Source: CAZPQM01 sp964588995
GTDB lineage: Bacteria > Pseudomonadota > Alphaproteobacteria > Rickettsiales > UBA8987
Reading direction: 5' to 3'
Assembly (NCBI GenBank): GCA_964588995.1
Contig: CAZPQM010000007.1
Coordinates: forward strand, 1-64,000
Length of the DNA stretch: 64,000 nucleotides
The notes under the pieces were generated by a model. It was not told the origin of the DNA and ran no database searches. It saw nothing but the letters and a program-made list of their open reading frames with translations. Each line of letters opens with the position of its first letter. The first letter of the stretch is position 1. Of this stretch, positions 1-8,355 are shown in pieces. Made by a program: the position numbers and the translations under genes.

Positions 1-53
1 GCGAAGGCGGCCGTACCGTCGGCGCCGGAGTCGTCAGTAAAATTATTGAGTAG
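1..53 (+). CDS. tuf: Elongation factor Tu, C-terminal end (partial)
   Basis: The window opens inside this gene. The last 16 readable residues, EGGRTVGAGVVSKIIE, followed by TAG at 51-53, match the highly conserved end of EF-Tu domain 3, the GTPase that delivers aminoacyl-tRNA to the ribosome. Only 27 bases separate it from rpsJ and no terminator lies between, so tuf is probably co-transcribed with the S10 genes, as is common when the str and S10 operons are adjacent. The rest of the gene is outside the window. Confidence 0.9.
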   Translation, partial: EGGRTVGAGVVSKIIE

Positions 54-80
54 AACTTTAGGAATTCAGGATAACACACG

Positions 81-404
81 ATGGATACACAAAAAATTAG
101 AATTAAATTGCGTGCGTTTGACCACCGTTTGCTGGATCAGTCATCCCGCAATATTGTGGATACCGTAAAGCGTACGGGTGCTCTGTCGCGTGGTCCGGTT
201 CCCCTTCCCCGTAATCGTGAAGTTTTCACCGTATTGCGTTCCCCCCACGTGGATAAGAAATCCCGCGAACAGTTTGAAATTCGGACGCATACACGGCTGA
301 TTGATATCGAGGAAACCAACCCGCAGACGCTGGATGCGCTGGGCAAGCTTGACCTGCCGGCAGGCGTGGAAGTGGATATCCAAATCATGGAAGAGGCGGC
401 ATAA
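81..404 (+). CDS. rpsJ: 30S ribosomal protein S10
   Basis: S10 sits in the head of the small subunit and, as NusE, also binds NusB in transcription antitermination. The 107-residue product has normal length and the family signatures IRIKLRAFDHRLLD near the start and SPHVDKKSREQFEIRTH in the middle. It is the first gene of the S10 block, directly after tuf. The ATG at 81 is the only start that keeps the conserved N-terminus; the upstream TTAGGAATT gives a modest ribosome-binding site. Confidence 0.97.
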   Translation: MDTQKIRIKLRAFDHRLLDQSSRNIVDTVKRTGALSRGPVPLPRNREVFTVLRSPHVDKKSREQFEIRTHTRLIDIEETNPQTLDALGKLDLPAGVEVDIQIMEEAA

Positions 405-416
405 GGTAGGATTATT

Positions 417-1253
417 ATGCGAACAGGATTAATTGCAAAAAAACTCGGCATGAGCCGCGTATTTACCGAGGAAGGACGTCACATCCCTGTGACCTTGCTT
501 AGTGTAGAAGATTGCCAGGTAACAGCCGTGCGCACTCAGGAGAAGGATGGCTACAATGCCGTGCAGCTTGGTGCGTTCGCCAAAAAAGCGGCACGCGTCA
601 ACAAACCGCAGCGTACACAGTTTGCTAAAGCCAAAATTGAACCTAAGCAAAAGCTGGTCGAATTCCGCGTTTCGGAAGATGCGCTTCTGAAACAGGGCGA
701 TAGACTCTCTGCCGCGCATTTCGTACCCGGACAAAAAATCGATGCTTCCGGTATCAATATCGGTAAGGGTTTTGCCGGTGGTATGAAGCGTCATAATTTC
801 GGTGGCCTCGAAGCCACACACGGCGTTTCCATCTCTCACCGCTCGCATGGCTCGACGGGCCAGTGCCAGGACCCCGGCCGTGTTTTCAAGGGTAAGAAGA
901 TGGCTGGTCACATGGGTAATGTCCGCACCACGATCCAAAACCTCGAAGTGGTTACGGTAGATGAAGAGAACGGACTTATCGCAGTAAAAGGCGCCGTTCC
1001 CGGTGCGAAAGGGGCTTTCATTGAACTGCGCGATGCCGTTAAAAAAGGCACGCAGGATAACCTCCCCTTCCCGGCTGCGCTGATAGAAGCCAAAGAAGCG
1101 GAATCTAAGGACGATACGAAAGCTGCAGAACAAAGCGATGCACCCGAAGACAACGTAACACCGGAAGAAGCGCAGGCTGAAGCGCCTAAGGCTGAAGAGA
1201 ACAATGCAGATGCTACGGAAGCGGATGCTAAGGAGGATAAGAATGAAGCTTAA
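417..1253 (+). CDS. rplC: 50S ribosomal protein L3 with acidic C-terminal extension
   Basis: L3 is an early assembly protein whose long loop reaches the peptidyl transferase centre. The core (residues 1 to about 220) starts with MRTGLIAKKLGMSRVF and carries the conserved loop GGMKRHNFGG and HRSHGSTGQCQDPGRVFKGKKMAGHMG around residues 120-167. Residues from about 225 to 278 form a low-complexity Glu/Ala/Asp/Lys tail absent from typical L3 proteins, which are nearer 210-240 residues. The last 11 bases overlap the start of rplD, so the two are probably translationally coupled. Confidence 0.96.
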   Translation: MRTGLIAKKLGMSRVFTEEGRHIPVTLLSVEDCQVTAVRTQEKDGYNAVQLGAFAKKAARVNKPQRTQFAKAKIEPKQKLVEFRVSEDALLKQGDRLSAAHFVPGQKIDASGINIGKGFAGGMKRHNFGGLEATHGVSISHRSHGSTGQCQDPGRVFKGKKMAGHMGNVRTTIQNLEVVTVDEENGLIAVKGAVPGAKGAFIELRDAVKKGTQDNLPFPAALIEAKEAESKDDTKAAEQSDAPEDNVTPEEAQAEAPKAEENNADATEADAKEDKNEA

Positions 1254-1863
1254 TATTACCTCCCTGGACAATAAATCTGAAGGCGATGTGACCCTCAAGA
1301 AGGACATCTTTGGGCTCGACGTTCGTGAAGATATTCTACACCGCGTGGTGCGTTGGCAGCTGCTCGGTCGTCAGACCGGTCAGCATCAGACGAAACTGAA
1401 GAAGGATATTGTCGGCACTAGTAAGAAGCCGTTCCGCCAAAAAGGGACAGGTAACGCGCGTCAGGGCGATCTGAAAGGACCTCATATGCGTGGTGGTTAC
1501 ATGGCGCACGGACCCCGCTCCCGCAGCCATGCGATCAAGTTGCCGAAAAAAATCCGCCAGCTGGGACTGAAAACCGCCCTTTCGCATAAGGCAAAAGAAG
1601 GTAGTTTGTTCATCCTTAAGGATACTAAATTGAAAACGCCTAAAGCTTCGGAGCTTGAAAGCAAGTTACAGAAGCTCAATCTGAACTCAGCATTGATTAT
1701 CGACGGTGAGACGGTTGAAGCTCATTTTAAGAACGCGATCAGCAACTTGAAAACCTATAATGTGCTGCCTTCCGGCGGAGCAAATGTCTATGACATTTTA
1801 CGTCACGACCAGCTCGTGATAACCGTCGATGGTCTGAAAGCGCTCGAGAAACGGTTAGCGTAG
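1243..1863 (+). CDS. rplD: 50S ribosomal protein L4
   Basis: L4 lines the peptide exit tunnel with its extended loop and in many bacteria represses its own operon. The 206-residue form starting MKLNITSLDN is preferred over a longer frame from 1204 because a strong ribosome-binding site (AAGGAGG, 1230-1236) lies seven bases before the ATG at 1243. The loop signature KPFRQKGTGNARQGD and GGYMAHGPRSRSH (about residues 65-95) is intact. It overlaps the end of rplC by 11 bases. Confidence 0.96.
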   Translation: MKLNITSLDNKSEGDVTLKKDIFGLDVREDILHRVVRWQLLGRQTGQHQTKLKKDIVGTSKKPFRQKGTGNARQGDLKGPHMRGGYMAHGPRSRSHAIKLPKKIRQLGLKTALSHKAKEGSLFILKDTKLKTPKASELESKLQKLNLNSALIIDGETVEAHFKNAISNLKTYNVLPSGGANVYDILRHDQLVITVDGLKALEKRLA

Positions 1864-1875
1864 AAGGTATTTGAC

Positions 1876-2190
1876 ATGGCGAAAGCAAAGCAACAGATTG
1901 ATAATCCGGTGATTTTTGATGTGATCCGCAAACCGGTTGTCACCGAAAAATCAACCATACAAGGTCAGTATGGGCAGATCTCATTCCGCGTGGCAACCGA
2001 TGCCACCAAGCCACAAATCAAGGAAGCTGTGGAAAAACTCTTTGAGGTGGATGTAGTTTCGGTGAATACGATTAACCAACGCGGCAAAATCAAGCGCTTC
2101 CGCGGCAAGCTCGGTAAGCGTAGCGATTATAAAAAAGCAGTTGTTACTCTGAAAGAAGGGCAGACGGCTGAATTGATGGGAGGCGTGTAA
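1876..2190 (+). CDS. rplW: 50S ribosomal protein L23
   Basis: L23 lies at the exit of the peptide tunnel, where it docks trigger factor and the signal recognition particle. The 104-residue protein shows the N-terminal signature DVIRKPVVTEKST and the C-terminal segment VVSVNTINQRGKIKRFRGKLGKRSDYKKAVVTL typical of the family, given here as key parts of residues 58-95. The stop codon shares one base with the ATG of rplB (TAATG), indicating coupled translation. Confidence 0.96.
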   Translation: MAKAKQQIDNPVIFDVIRKPVVTEKSTIQGQYGQISFRVATDATKPQIKEAVEKLFEVDVVSVNTINQRGKIKRFRGKLGKRSDYKKAVVTLKEGQTAELMGGV

Positions 2191-3026
2191 TGGCGTTAAA
2201 AACCTACAATCCTACAACTCCTTCCCTGCGTCAACTGGTTACGGTTGACCGCTCTGAACTCTATAAGGGCAAGCCGGAGAAAACACTCGTTGAAGGCTTG
2301 AGTAAGACAGGTGGTCGTGATTCCAAAGGCCACATGACGTCGCGTCATCGTGGTGGCGGACATAAACGTAAATACCGTTTGATTGACTTCAAGCGTACAA
2401 AGCAGAATGTCTGGGCCACGGTCGAACGGATTGAGTATGATCCGAACCGGACGGCACATATCGCGCTCATTACTTACGAAGATGGTGAAAAAGCGTATAT
2501 ACTCGCTCCGCAGCGTCTGACCGCTGGTGATAAAGTCATCGCCGGAACGGGCGTGGACATTAAGCCGGGAAACGCACTACCGCTCGAGAATATACCGGTA
2601 GGTACGATCCTGCATAATGTGGAGATGAAGCCAGGAAAAGGCGGACAGCTTGCTCGTTCCGCTGGAGCCTATGTACAGCTGGTCGGGAAAGATCAGGGTT
2701 ATGCACTTATTCGCCTTAAATCCGGTGAAGTGCGCAAGGTGCCCGGAACCTGCATGGCGAGCGTCGGCGCGGTATCCAATCAGGATCATCAAAACCAGAA
2801 GCTGGGTAAGGCAGGCCGAAGCCGCTGGAAAGGCAAACGTCCGCATGTTCGCGGTGTCGCGATGAACCCGGTTGACCACCCGCATGGAGGTGGTGAAGGT
2901 AAGACATCGGGCGGGCGTCATCCGGTCTCCCCATGGGGTAAGCCTACTAAGGGTAAGCGCACTCGGAGTGTAAAAAAGCAAAGCAATCAGTTTATCGTGA
3001 CCTCGCGTCATGCACGTAAGAAATAA
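2190..3026 (+). CDS. rplB: 50S ribosomal protein L2
   Basis: L2 is required for subunit association and for a functional peptidyl transferase centre. The 278-residue product is of normal length. The near-C-terminal motif NPVDHPHGGGEGKT contains the histidine implicated in peptidyl transfer support, and SRHRGGGHKRKYR marks the N-terminal RNA-binding fold. The gene starts in the stop codon of rplW and is followed after 14 bases by rpsS with its own ribosome-binding site (GGCGGAG). Confidence 0.97.
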   Translation: MALKTYNPTTPSLRQLVTVDRSELYKGKPEKTLVEGLSKTGGRDSKGHMTSRHRGGGHKRKYRLIDFKRTKQNVWATVERIEYDPNRTAHIALITYEDGEKAYILAPQRLTAGDKVIAGTGVDIKPGNALPLENIPVGTILHNVEMKPGKGGQLARSAGAYVQLVGKDQGYALIRLKSGEVRKVPGTCMASVGAVSNQDHQNQKLGKAGRSRWKGKRPHVRGVAMNPVDHPHGGGEGKTSGGRHPVSPWGKPTKGKRTRSVKKQSNQFIVTSRHARKK

Positions 3027-3040
3027 GGCGGAGTAAAGTT

Positions 3041-3316
3041 ATGGCACGTTCAGTCTGGAAAGGCCCGTTTGTAGACAGCTACCTGCTGAAGAAGGTAGAT
3101 GAAGTTCAATCGTCGGGAAAGCATAAGGTGATTAAGACCTGGTCGCGCCGTTCGACCATCATGCCGCAATTTGTCGGTTTGACGTTCGGCGTTTATAACG
3201 GGCAGAAATTCATCCCGGTTGCAGTGACGGAGCAAATGGTTGGGCATAAGCTCGGCGAGTTTTCCCCTACCCGCACCTACCATGGCCATGCTGCCGACAA
3301 AAAAGCGAAGAAATAA
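3041..3316 (+). CDS. rpsS: 30S ribosomal protein S19
   Basis: S19 forms part of the head of the small subunit with S13 and contacts the A-site region. The 91-residue protein begins MARSVWKGPFVDSYLLKKV and contains IKTWSRRSTIMPQFVGLTF and GHKLGEFSPTRTYHGH, the standard signatures of the family. Length is normal. It lies between rplB and rplV in the conserved order. Confidence 0.97.
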   Translation: MARSVWKGPFVDSYLLKKVDEVQSSGKHKVIKTWSRRSTIMPQFVGLTFGVYNGQKFIPVAVTEQMVGHKLGEFSPTRTYHGHAADKKAKK

Positions 3317-3327
3317 GGACAACAGGC

Positions 3328-3705
3328 ATGAGTAAAGCATCCACCCCCCGTAAATTGGCAGCGAATCAGGCTTGCGCTTCCCTGCGCAACCTACGCATCA
3401 GCCCACAGAAGTTGAATCTGCTCGCGGATTCGATCCGTGGCCTGAGCGCGGATCAGGCCTTGGCCCAACTGACCTTCTCCCGCAAAGCCATTGCCCGCGA
3501 TGTCAAAAAACTGCTGCAATCGGCGATTGCTAATGCTGAAAATAATCACGATCTGGATGTAGACCGGCTGTATGTGACGGAAGTTCAGGTCGGAAAATCG
3601 ATTACAATGAAACGTATTCGTCCGCGGGCTCGTGGCCGCGCATTTCGTATTGCTAAACCGTTCAGCCGTATCTCCATTACGCTGACTGAAAAAGAGGACG
3701 CATAG
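3328..3705 (+). CDS. rplV: 50S ribosomal protein L22
   Basis: L22 contributes a beta-hairpin to the wall of the exit tunnel next to L4, the region altered in some macrolide-resistant strains. The 125-residue product carries LRISPQKLNLLADSIRG and the hairpin region KSITMKRIRPRARGRAFRI (about residues 88-106). The start at 3328 follows an AAGGACAA ribosome-binding site. It ends two bases before rpsC. Confidence 0.96.
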   Translation: MSKASTPRKLAANQACASLRNLRISPQKLNLLADSIRGLSADQALAQLTFSRKAIARDVKKLLQSAIANAENNHDLDVDRLYVTEVQVGKSITMKRIRPRARGRAFRIAKPFSRISITLTEKEDA

Positions 3706-3707
3706 AT

Positions 3708-4379
3708 ATGGGACAGAAAGTTGATCCACGCGGCTTACGCCTTAATATTAATCGCACATGGGATTCGCGTTGGTTCGCTGACGATAACTACGCGGAGCAC
3801 CTGCATGAGGATCTCAAGATCCGCCGCTATATCGAGAAAAAGCTGGAAAACGGCGCGATTTCTAAAGTCGTGATTGAGCGCTCAGCTAAGAAAATGCGCA
3901 TCAATCTCTACAGCTCGAAGCCCGGTGTTATTATCGGAAAAAAAGGAGCGGATATCGAGGAGATCAAGAAAAAAGTTTCGCGTATGACCTCCGACGAGGT
4001 GCATATTAACCTGATTGAGATTCGTAAGCCGGAAATAGATGCCAAGCTGGTAGCGCAGAGCATCTGTCAGCAGCTAGAAAAGCGGATCGCCTTCCGCCGC
4101 GCTATGAAGCGTGCCGTGCAGTCTGCTCTTCGTATGGGCGCACTCGGTATTCGTATTAATTGTTCCGGACGTCTCGCTGGTGCGGAAATCGCCCGGATGG
4201 AATGGTACCGCGAAGGGCGTGTACCCCTGCATACGTTGCGTGCGGATATCGATTACGGCACGTACGAAGCGAATACGACCTATGGCGTGATTGGCGTTAA
4301 GGTATGGATTTTTAAAGGTGAAATTATGAATGCTGACCCGATGGCGCAGGATAAGCGCATTCAGGGTGTCATTCGTTAA
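3708..4379 (+). CDS. rpsC: 30S ribosomal protein S3
   Basis: S3 is part of the mRNA entry channel and has helicase-like activity with S4 and S5. The 223-residue protein starts MGQKVDPRGLRL and has a type II KH domain with the GKKG loop in SKPGVIIGKKGADIEEI (residues about 66-82). The C-terminal S3 domain contains the conserved REGRVPLHTLRADIDYG segment. Length and order are normal. Confidence 0.97.
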   Translation: MGQKVDPRGLRLNINRTWDSRWFADDNYAEHLHEDLKIRRYIEKKLENGAISKVVIERSAKKMRINLYSSKPGVIIGKKGADIEEIKKKVSRMTSDEVHINLIEIRKPEIDAKLVAQSICQQLEKRIAFRRAMKRAVQSALRMGALGIRINCSGRLAGAEIARMEWYREGRVPLHTLRADIDYGTYEANTTYGVIGVKVWIFKGEIMNADPMAQDKRIQGVIR

Positions 4380-4404
4380 GCGGCAGGCCAGTTGAGAGGA
4401 TACA

Positions 4405-4815
4405 ATGTTACAGCCTAAAAAAACCAAATTCCGTAAAGCCCATAAAGGCCGAATCAAAGGCAAAGCCAAAGGTGGTGCTATGATTACTTATGGCGAATAT
4501 GGTCTGAAGGCACTCGAGCCTGAGCGTATTACCGCGCGGCAGATTGAGGCAACCCGCCGAACGATCACGCGCCATATGAAACGCCAGGGAAAGTTATGGA
4601 TTCGTATCTTTCCGGACGTTCCCGTCTCAGCGAAACCGCTGGAAGTGCGTCAGGGTAAAGGTAAGGGCTCGGTTGAATACTGGGCCGCACGGGTGAAACC
4701 AGGGCGCATCATGTTTGAGCTGGACGGCGTGTCGGAGGAAGTCGCGCGCGGCGCATTTGAACTCGCCGCTGCTAAGCTCCCCATTAAAACCAAATTTGTA
4801 AAGCGGGTGGATTAA
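4405..4815 (+). CDS. rplP: 50S ribosomal protein L16
   Basis: L16 helps position tRNAs near the A site. The 136-residue product shows the N-terminal signature LQPKKTKFRKAHKGR and the conserved central segment GEYGLKALEPERITARQIEA followed by RQGKLWIRIFPDVP. The ribosome-binding site GAGAGGA (4393-4399) precedes the ATG at 4405. One base separates its stop from the start of rpmC. Confidence 0.97.
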   Translation: MLQPKKTKFRKAHKGRIKGKAKGGAMITYGEYGLKALEPERITARQIEATRRTITRHMKRQGKLWIRIFPDVPVSAKPLEVRQGKGKGSVEYWAARVKPGRIMFELDGVSEEVARGAFELAAAKLPIKTKFVKRVD

Positions 4816-4816
4816 C

Positions 4817-5137
4817 ATGAATATACAGGAACTACGCGGCAAAACGGATGATGAATTAAAAGCCCTTCTGCTTGAGCAGAAGAAGGAGCAGTTTAATCTG
4901 CGTTTTCAGCAGGCTTCCGGTGAGTTGGAGAACACGGCCCGTATGCGCGAAGTGCGCAAAACGATTGCTCGTATTCAGACGCTGAAAAACGATCAACTCG
5001 CCAAGGAAGGGCCGAAAGCGGCACCGAAGAAAGATACCAAGAAAGCCGAAACGAAGAAAACAGCGGCAAAAAAAGACAGCGACGCCTCGGAAGGTGATAA
5101 GGCCGAAGCAAAAAAAGATAACGATAAGGCTGCGTAA
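4817..5137 (+). CDS. rpmC: 50S ribosomal protein L29 with lysine/alanine-rich tail
   Basis: L29 is a small two-helix protein beside L23 at the tunnel exit. Residues 1-62 (NIQELRGKTDDEL, FNLRFQQASGELENTARM, REVRKTIARIQTL) are a complete L29. The protein continues to 106 residues with an almost pure Lys/Ala/Glu/Asp/Thr tail starting near residue 66, nearly doubling the usual length of about 65. The reading frame is continuous and the next gene follows only 11 bases later, so the tail is genuinely coded. Confidence 0.95.
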   Translation: MNIQELRGKTDDELKALLLEQKKEQFNLRFQQASGELENTARMREVRKTIARIQTLKNDQLAKEGPKAAPKKDTKKAETKKTAAKKDSDASEGDKAEAKKDNDKAA

Positions 5138-5148
5138 GGAAAAGAGCT

Positions 5149-5415
5149 ATGCCAAAACGTACATTACAAGGAGTCGTGGTGAGCGACAAAATGGATAAAA
5201 CAGTTACCGTGCTGGTGGAGCGCCGCCTCGCCCACCCGTTGATCGGTAAGATTATCCGTAAGTCCAAGAAATATGCAGCGCATGATGAAAAGAATACATA
5301 TAAAGTGGGCGATGCCGTGCGTATTCAGGAATGTGCGCCGATTTCCAAGCGCAAAACTTGGGAAGTGATCGAATCCGCATCGACCCCCAAGAAAAAAGCA
5401 GCCAAAAAGGCGTAG
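5149..5415 (+). CDS. rpsQ: 30S ribosomal protein S17
   Basis: S17 is an OB-fold protein that binds the 5' domain of 16S rRNA early in assembly. The 88-residue product contains LQGVVVSDKMDKTVTVLVER, HPLIGKIIRKSKKYAAHDE and VRIQECAPISKRKTWEV, covering the whole family. A short basic end (TPKKKAAKKA) continues the tendency of this genome to put Lys/Ala tails on ribosomal proteins. Confidence 0.96.
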   Translation: MPKRTLQGVVVSDKMDKTVTVLVERRLAHPLIGKIIRKSKKYAAHDEKNTYKVGDAVRIQECAPISKRKTWEVIESASTPKKKAAKKA

Positions 5416-5427
5416 CAGAGGTTAGTT

Positions 5428-5796
5428 ATGATTATTGCAGAAACCAAATTACAAGTAGCCGATAATTCAGGCGCACGCGAAGTGCAATGCATCAAGGTGC
5501 TGGGCGGTTCTAAACGTCGCAGTGCCGGTATCGGTGACATCGTTGTTGTATCCGTCAAAGATGCTATGCCTCGCGGCAAGGTGAAAAAAGGCAGTGTGCA
5601 ACGCGCCGTTATCGTACGTACAGCCAAAGAAACGTATCGTCAGGACGGCTCGGCCATTCGCTTCGATAGTAATGCGGCCGTGCTGATTAACAAAAATAAT
5701 GAGCCGATCGGCACCCGGATATTTGGCCCGGTTACGCGTGAGTTGCGCGGTAAAAACTTTATGAAAATCGTCTCGCTTGCACCGGAAGTGCTGTAG
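5428..5796 (+). CDS. rplN: 50S ribosomal protein L14
   Basis: L14 sits at the subunit interface near L19 and the factor-binding side. The 122-residue sequence has the exact family length and the signatures MIIAETKLQVADNSGARE, GDIVVVSVKDAMPRGKVKKG and the C-terminal FGPVTRELRGKNFMKIVSLAPEVL region. In E. coli this gene opens the spc operon, but here only 12 bases separate it from rpsQ and no promoter is apparent. Confidence 0.97.
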   Translation: MIIAETKLQVADNSGAREVQCIKVLGGSKRRSAGIGDIVVVSVKDAMPRGKVKKGSVQRAVIVRTAKETYRQDGSAIRFDSNAAVLINKNNEPIGTRIFGPVTRELRGKNFMKIVSLAPEVL

Positions 5797-5820
5797 GTCG
5801 GACGGATAGGAGCATTTAAC

Positions 5821-6129
5821 ATGGCTAAAATTAAAAAAGGGCAGCAGGTCATCGTCATTGCCGGTAAAGATAAAGGCAAAAAGGGTGAAGTGAAAAAGGT
5901 TCTCACCGATAAAAACCGGGTGATTATTTCCGGCGTTAATAAGGTGAAGAAGCATGAAAAGCCTAGCCAAATGAGTCAGGGTGGTATCGTAACCCGCGAA
6001 CTTCCGATTCATATCTCCAATGTGGCGATTGCCGACCCGAAAACGGGCGAACCCAGCCGCTTAGGATATAAAACACTTGAAAACGGTGAGAAAGTCCGTT
6101 TTGCCAAGAAATCCGGTGAAATCGTTTAA
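5821..6129 (+). CDS. rplX: 50S ribosomal protein L24
   Basis: L24 is an assembly-initiating protein that binds the 5' part of 23S rRNA. The 102-residue product begins with the KOW motif IKKGQQVIVIAGKDKGKKGEV and contains GVNKVKKHEKPS and ISNVAIADPKTGEPSRLGY. Its ATG at 5821 is preceded by a TAGGAG ribosome-binding site (5808-5813). Confidence 0.96.
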   Translation: MAKIKKGQQVIVIAGKDKGKKGEVKKVLTDKNRVIISGVNKVKKHEKPSQMSQGGIVTRELPIHISNVAIADPKTGEPSRLGYKTLENGEKVRFAKKSGEIV

Positions 6130-6144
6130 GGTAAGGTAAATATC

Positions 6145-6684
6145 ATGGCACGGTTGAAGGAAGTTTACAAAACAGAGATTGCCCCGGCACTGAAAGAGCA
6201 GTTCGGCTATACGAACGTGCATCAGATTCCGCGGATTAAAAAAATTACACTGAATATGGGTGTTGGTGAAGCATCGCAGGATAAAAAACTGATCGATAAT
6301 GCGGTCAGCGATCTTGCGCTAATCACCGGTCAGAAACCTATTATTACCAAGGCGCGCAAGTCAATCGCCGGATTTAAGCTGCGTGAAGATGTGCCCGTTG
6401 GCTGCAAAGTAACGCTTCGCGAGCAAAGAATGTTTGAATTTTTGGACAGACTCGTTAATATAGCGCTCCCTCGTGTGAGGGACTTTCGCGGGCTTTCGAA
6501 CAAAAGCTTCGATAAGAACGGAAATTACAGCCTGGGTCTGAAAGAGCAGATCGTATTTCCGGAAGTGGATTATGATAAAACCGATAAGGTACGCGGTATG
6601 GATATTACCATTGTTACCACGGCTCAGACTAAAGAGGAAGCGAAAGCCCTGCTCGCAGGGTTCAACCTTCCTTTTAGAAAGTAG
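6145..6684 (+). CDS. rplE: 50S ribosomal protein L5
   Basis: L5 binds 5S rRNA and contacts the P-site tRNA. The 179-residue protein carries IPRIKKITLNMGVGEASQD, KPIITKARKSIAGFKLRED, PVGCKVTLREQRMFEFLDRL and the loop DFRGLSNKSFDKNGNYSLG, each typical of bacterial L5. Normal length and normal place between L24 and S14. Confidence 0.97.
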   Translation: MARLKEVYKTEIAPALKEQFGYTNVHQIPRIKKITLNMGVGEASQDKKLIDNAVSDLALITGQKPIITKARKSIAGFKLREDVPVGCKVTLREQRMFEFLDRLVNIALPRVRDFRGLSNKSFDKNGNYSLGLKEQIVFPEVDYDKTDKVRGMDITIVTTAQTKEEAKALLAGFNLPFRK

Positions 6685-6702
6685 TAATAAAGGATTGATA
6701 TT

Positions 6703-7008
6703 ATGGCTAAAGTAAGTGCAGTAGAGCGCCAAAAAAAGCGGGAAGCCCTCGTGAAAAAATACGAGACAAAACGCACCCGCCTGAAAGAAAAAGCGCTGGA
6801 CAAGAACCTGCCGATGGAAGAGCGGTTTGAAGCGCAGCTGAAGCTTGCGCAATTGCCGCGTGCCAGTTCAAAAACCCGCTTACGCAACCGATGTGGGCTT
6901 ACGGGCCGCCCGCGTGGATATTACCGGAAGTTTGAGCTCTCCCGCATTGCGCTGCGCGAGCTGGGTTCACAAGGTTATATTCCGGGCTTAATTAAATCGA
7001 GCTGGTAA
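6703..7008 (+). CDS. rpsN: 30S ribosomal protein S14 (zinc-independent form)
   Basis: S14 is a late-assembling protein of the head. The 101-residue product is the long form without the four-cysteine zinc ribbon: only one cysteine is present, in RNRCGLTGRPRGYYRKFELS. Alphaproteobacteria normally use this form. The coding region ends 16 bases before rpsH. Confidence 0.96.
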   Translation: MAKVSAVERQKKREALVKKYETKRTRLKEKALDKNLPMEERFEAQLKLAQLPRASSKTRLRNRCGLTGRPRGYYRKFELSRIALRELGSQGYIPGLIKSSW

Positions 7009-7024
7009 TTAAAGGATTTTTACG

Positions 7025-7423
7025 ATGGCAATGTCAGATACTATCAGTGATATGTTAACCACCATTCGTAACGGGCAATCCGTACGTCTGGCTACCGTTT
7101 CAACCCCAAGCTCGAATGTGCGTAAAGGTATACTCGACGTGCTTGTGCGCGATGGTTACATTAAAGGATACGAAGAAGTTGAAGTGCGCAAGGGCGTAAA
7201 GCAGCTTAATATTACCTTGCGCTACCATAAGGGTCAGCCGGTAATCAAGCGCATTCGACGGGTTTCCAAGCCAGGATTGCGCCAATATGCCTCTGTTGAG
7301 AATCTGCCGAAGGTCTTTAGCGGACTCGGTATTGCGATTCTTTCGACATCTAAAGGCATCATGGCAGACCATGAAGCTCGCGAAGCCGGTGTTGGCGGCG
7401 AAGTTATTTGTAACGTATTTTAA
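7025..7423 (+). CDS. rpsH: 30S ribosomal protein S8
   Basis: S8 binds helix 21 of 16S rRNA and in enterobacteria represses the spc operon. The 132-residue protein starts MAMSDTISDMLTTIRNGQ and carries PSSNVRKGILDVLVRDGYI and the C-terminal signature VFSGLGIAILSTSKGIMADHEA. The start at 7025 has AAAGGA six bases upstream; the second ATG at 7031 is less well placed. Confidence 0.96.
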   Translation: MAMSDTISDMLTTIRNGQSVRLATVSTPSSNVRKGILDVLVRDGYIKGYEEVEVRKGVKQLNITLRYHKGQPVIKRIRRVSKPGLRQYASVENLPKVFSGLGIAILSTSKGIMADHEAREAGVGGEVICNVF

Positions 7424-7434
7424 AGGAACGACTC

Positions 7435-7968
7435 ATGTCTCGCATAGGATTAAAACCTGTCGATATTCCTTCTGGTGTTGAAGTTAAGGTAGATGGCCGC
7501 ACCGTGACCGTAAAAGGGAGTAAGGCAACGCTGTCTCAGGAGTTGCCGGCGGAATCGGTTATTCAAATCAAGGACAATCAGGCCATTGTGACGCCTGCAA
7601 ATGATACGCAGGATGCCCGCGCAAAATGGGGACTATCCCGCGCTTTAATCAATAACATGGTACAAGGCGTGACGGAAGGCTTTACCCTTACGCTCGAAGT
7701 TAACGGCGTAGGATATCGCGCGCAAGTGCAGGGTAAAACGTTAAAAATGAACCTTGGTTTCAGCCATGAGGTCGAATTTACCATTCCTGAAGGCATCACC
7801 ATCACGACGCCTAAGCCGACTGAAGTGCTGATAACCGGTGCTGATAAACAATTGGTCGGTCAGGTGGCGGCAAATATTCGTAAATGGCGTAAGCCGGAGC
7901 CTTACAAAGGTAAAGGTATTGCTTATCAGGGCGAATATATCCGCCGTAAAGAAGGTAAAAAGAAGTAA
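7435..7968 (+). CDS. rplF: 50S ribosomal protein L6
   Basis: L6 lies at the base of the factor-binding stalk. The 177-residue protein shows MSRIGLKPVDIPSGVEVKV, the middle segment LINNMVQGVTEGFTLTLEVNGVGYRA and the C-terminal signature RKPEPYKGKGIAYQGEYIRRKEGK (key residues from about 151). Both halves of the duplicated L6 fold are present. Confidence 0.97.
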   Translation: MSRIGLKPVDIPSGVEVKVDGRTVTVKGSKATLSQELPAESVIQIKDNQAIVTPANDTQDARAKWGLSRALINNMVQGVTEGFTLTLEVNGVGYRAQVQGKTLKMNLGFSHEVEFTIPEGITITTPKPTEVLITGADKQLVGQVAANIRKWRKPEPYKGKGIAYQGEYIRRKEGKKK

Positions 7969-7977
7969 GGTAATATT

Positions 7978-8340
7978 ATGGCTATTGAAACAGCACAAGC
8001 CCGTAGAAGACGTCGCACCCGCTATGCGCTCAAGCAGCGCGCAAACGGCAAGCCACGTCTTTCCATTCTGCGCAGTAACAGTAACATTCACGCGCAGATT
8101 ATCGATGATCGGCAGTCCGTCACACTGGTAGCCGCGTCGACGATCGATAAGGAGTTACGCAGTTCCTTTAAGAGTAATGCGTGCAATCAGGAAGCGGCGA
8201 AAAAAGTCGGCGAGCTGATTGCAAAACGTGCGAAAGCAAAGAAAATCAACGATGTCGTGTTCGATCGTGGCAGCTATGTCTATCATGGGTGTGTTAAGGC
8301 CCTGGCAGACAGTGCACGCGAGCACGGACTAAACTTTTAA
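7978..8340 (+). CDS. rplR: 50S ribosomal protein L18
   Basis: L18 carries 5S rRNA into the central protuberance with L5. The 120-residue product has the arginine-rich N-terminus RRRRTRYALKQRANGKPRLS, then SNSNIHAQIIDDRQSVTLVAAST and the C-terminal VVFDRGSYVYHGCVKALADSAREHGLNF region. Length and context are normal. Confidence 0.97.
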   Translation: MAIETAQARRRRRTRYALKQRANGKPRLSILRSNSNIHAQIIDDRQSVTLVAASTIDKELRSSFKSNACNQEAAKKVGELIAKRAKAKKINDVVFDRGSYVYHGCVKALADSAREHGLNF

Positions 8341-8355
8341 CGAAAAGAGCCTGTT

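Noticed and set aside
429..1307. Long minus-strand frame (292 codons) opposite rplC/rplD
   Set aside because: It lies wholly opposite two certain ribosomal protein genes, and its product is rich in Phe/Arg/Leu as expected of a mirror frame. No family features.
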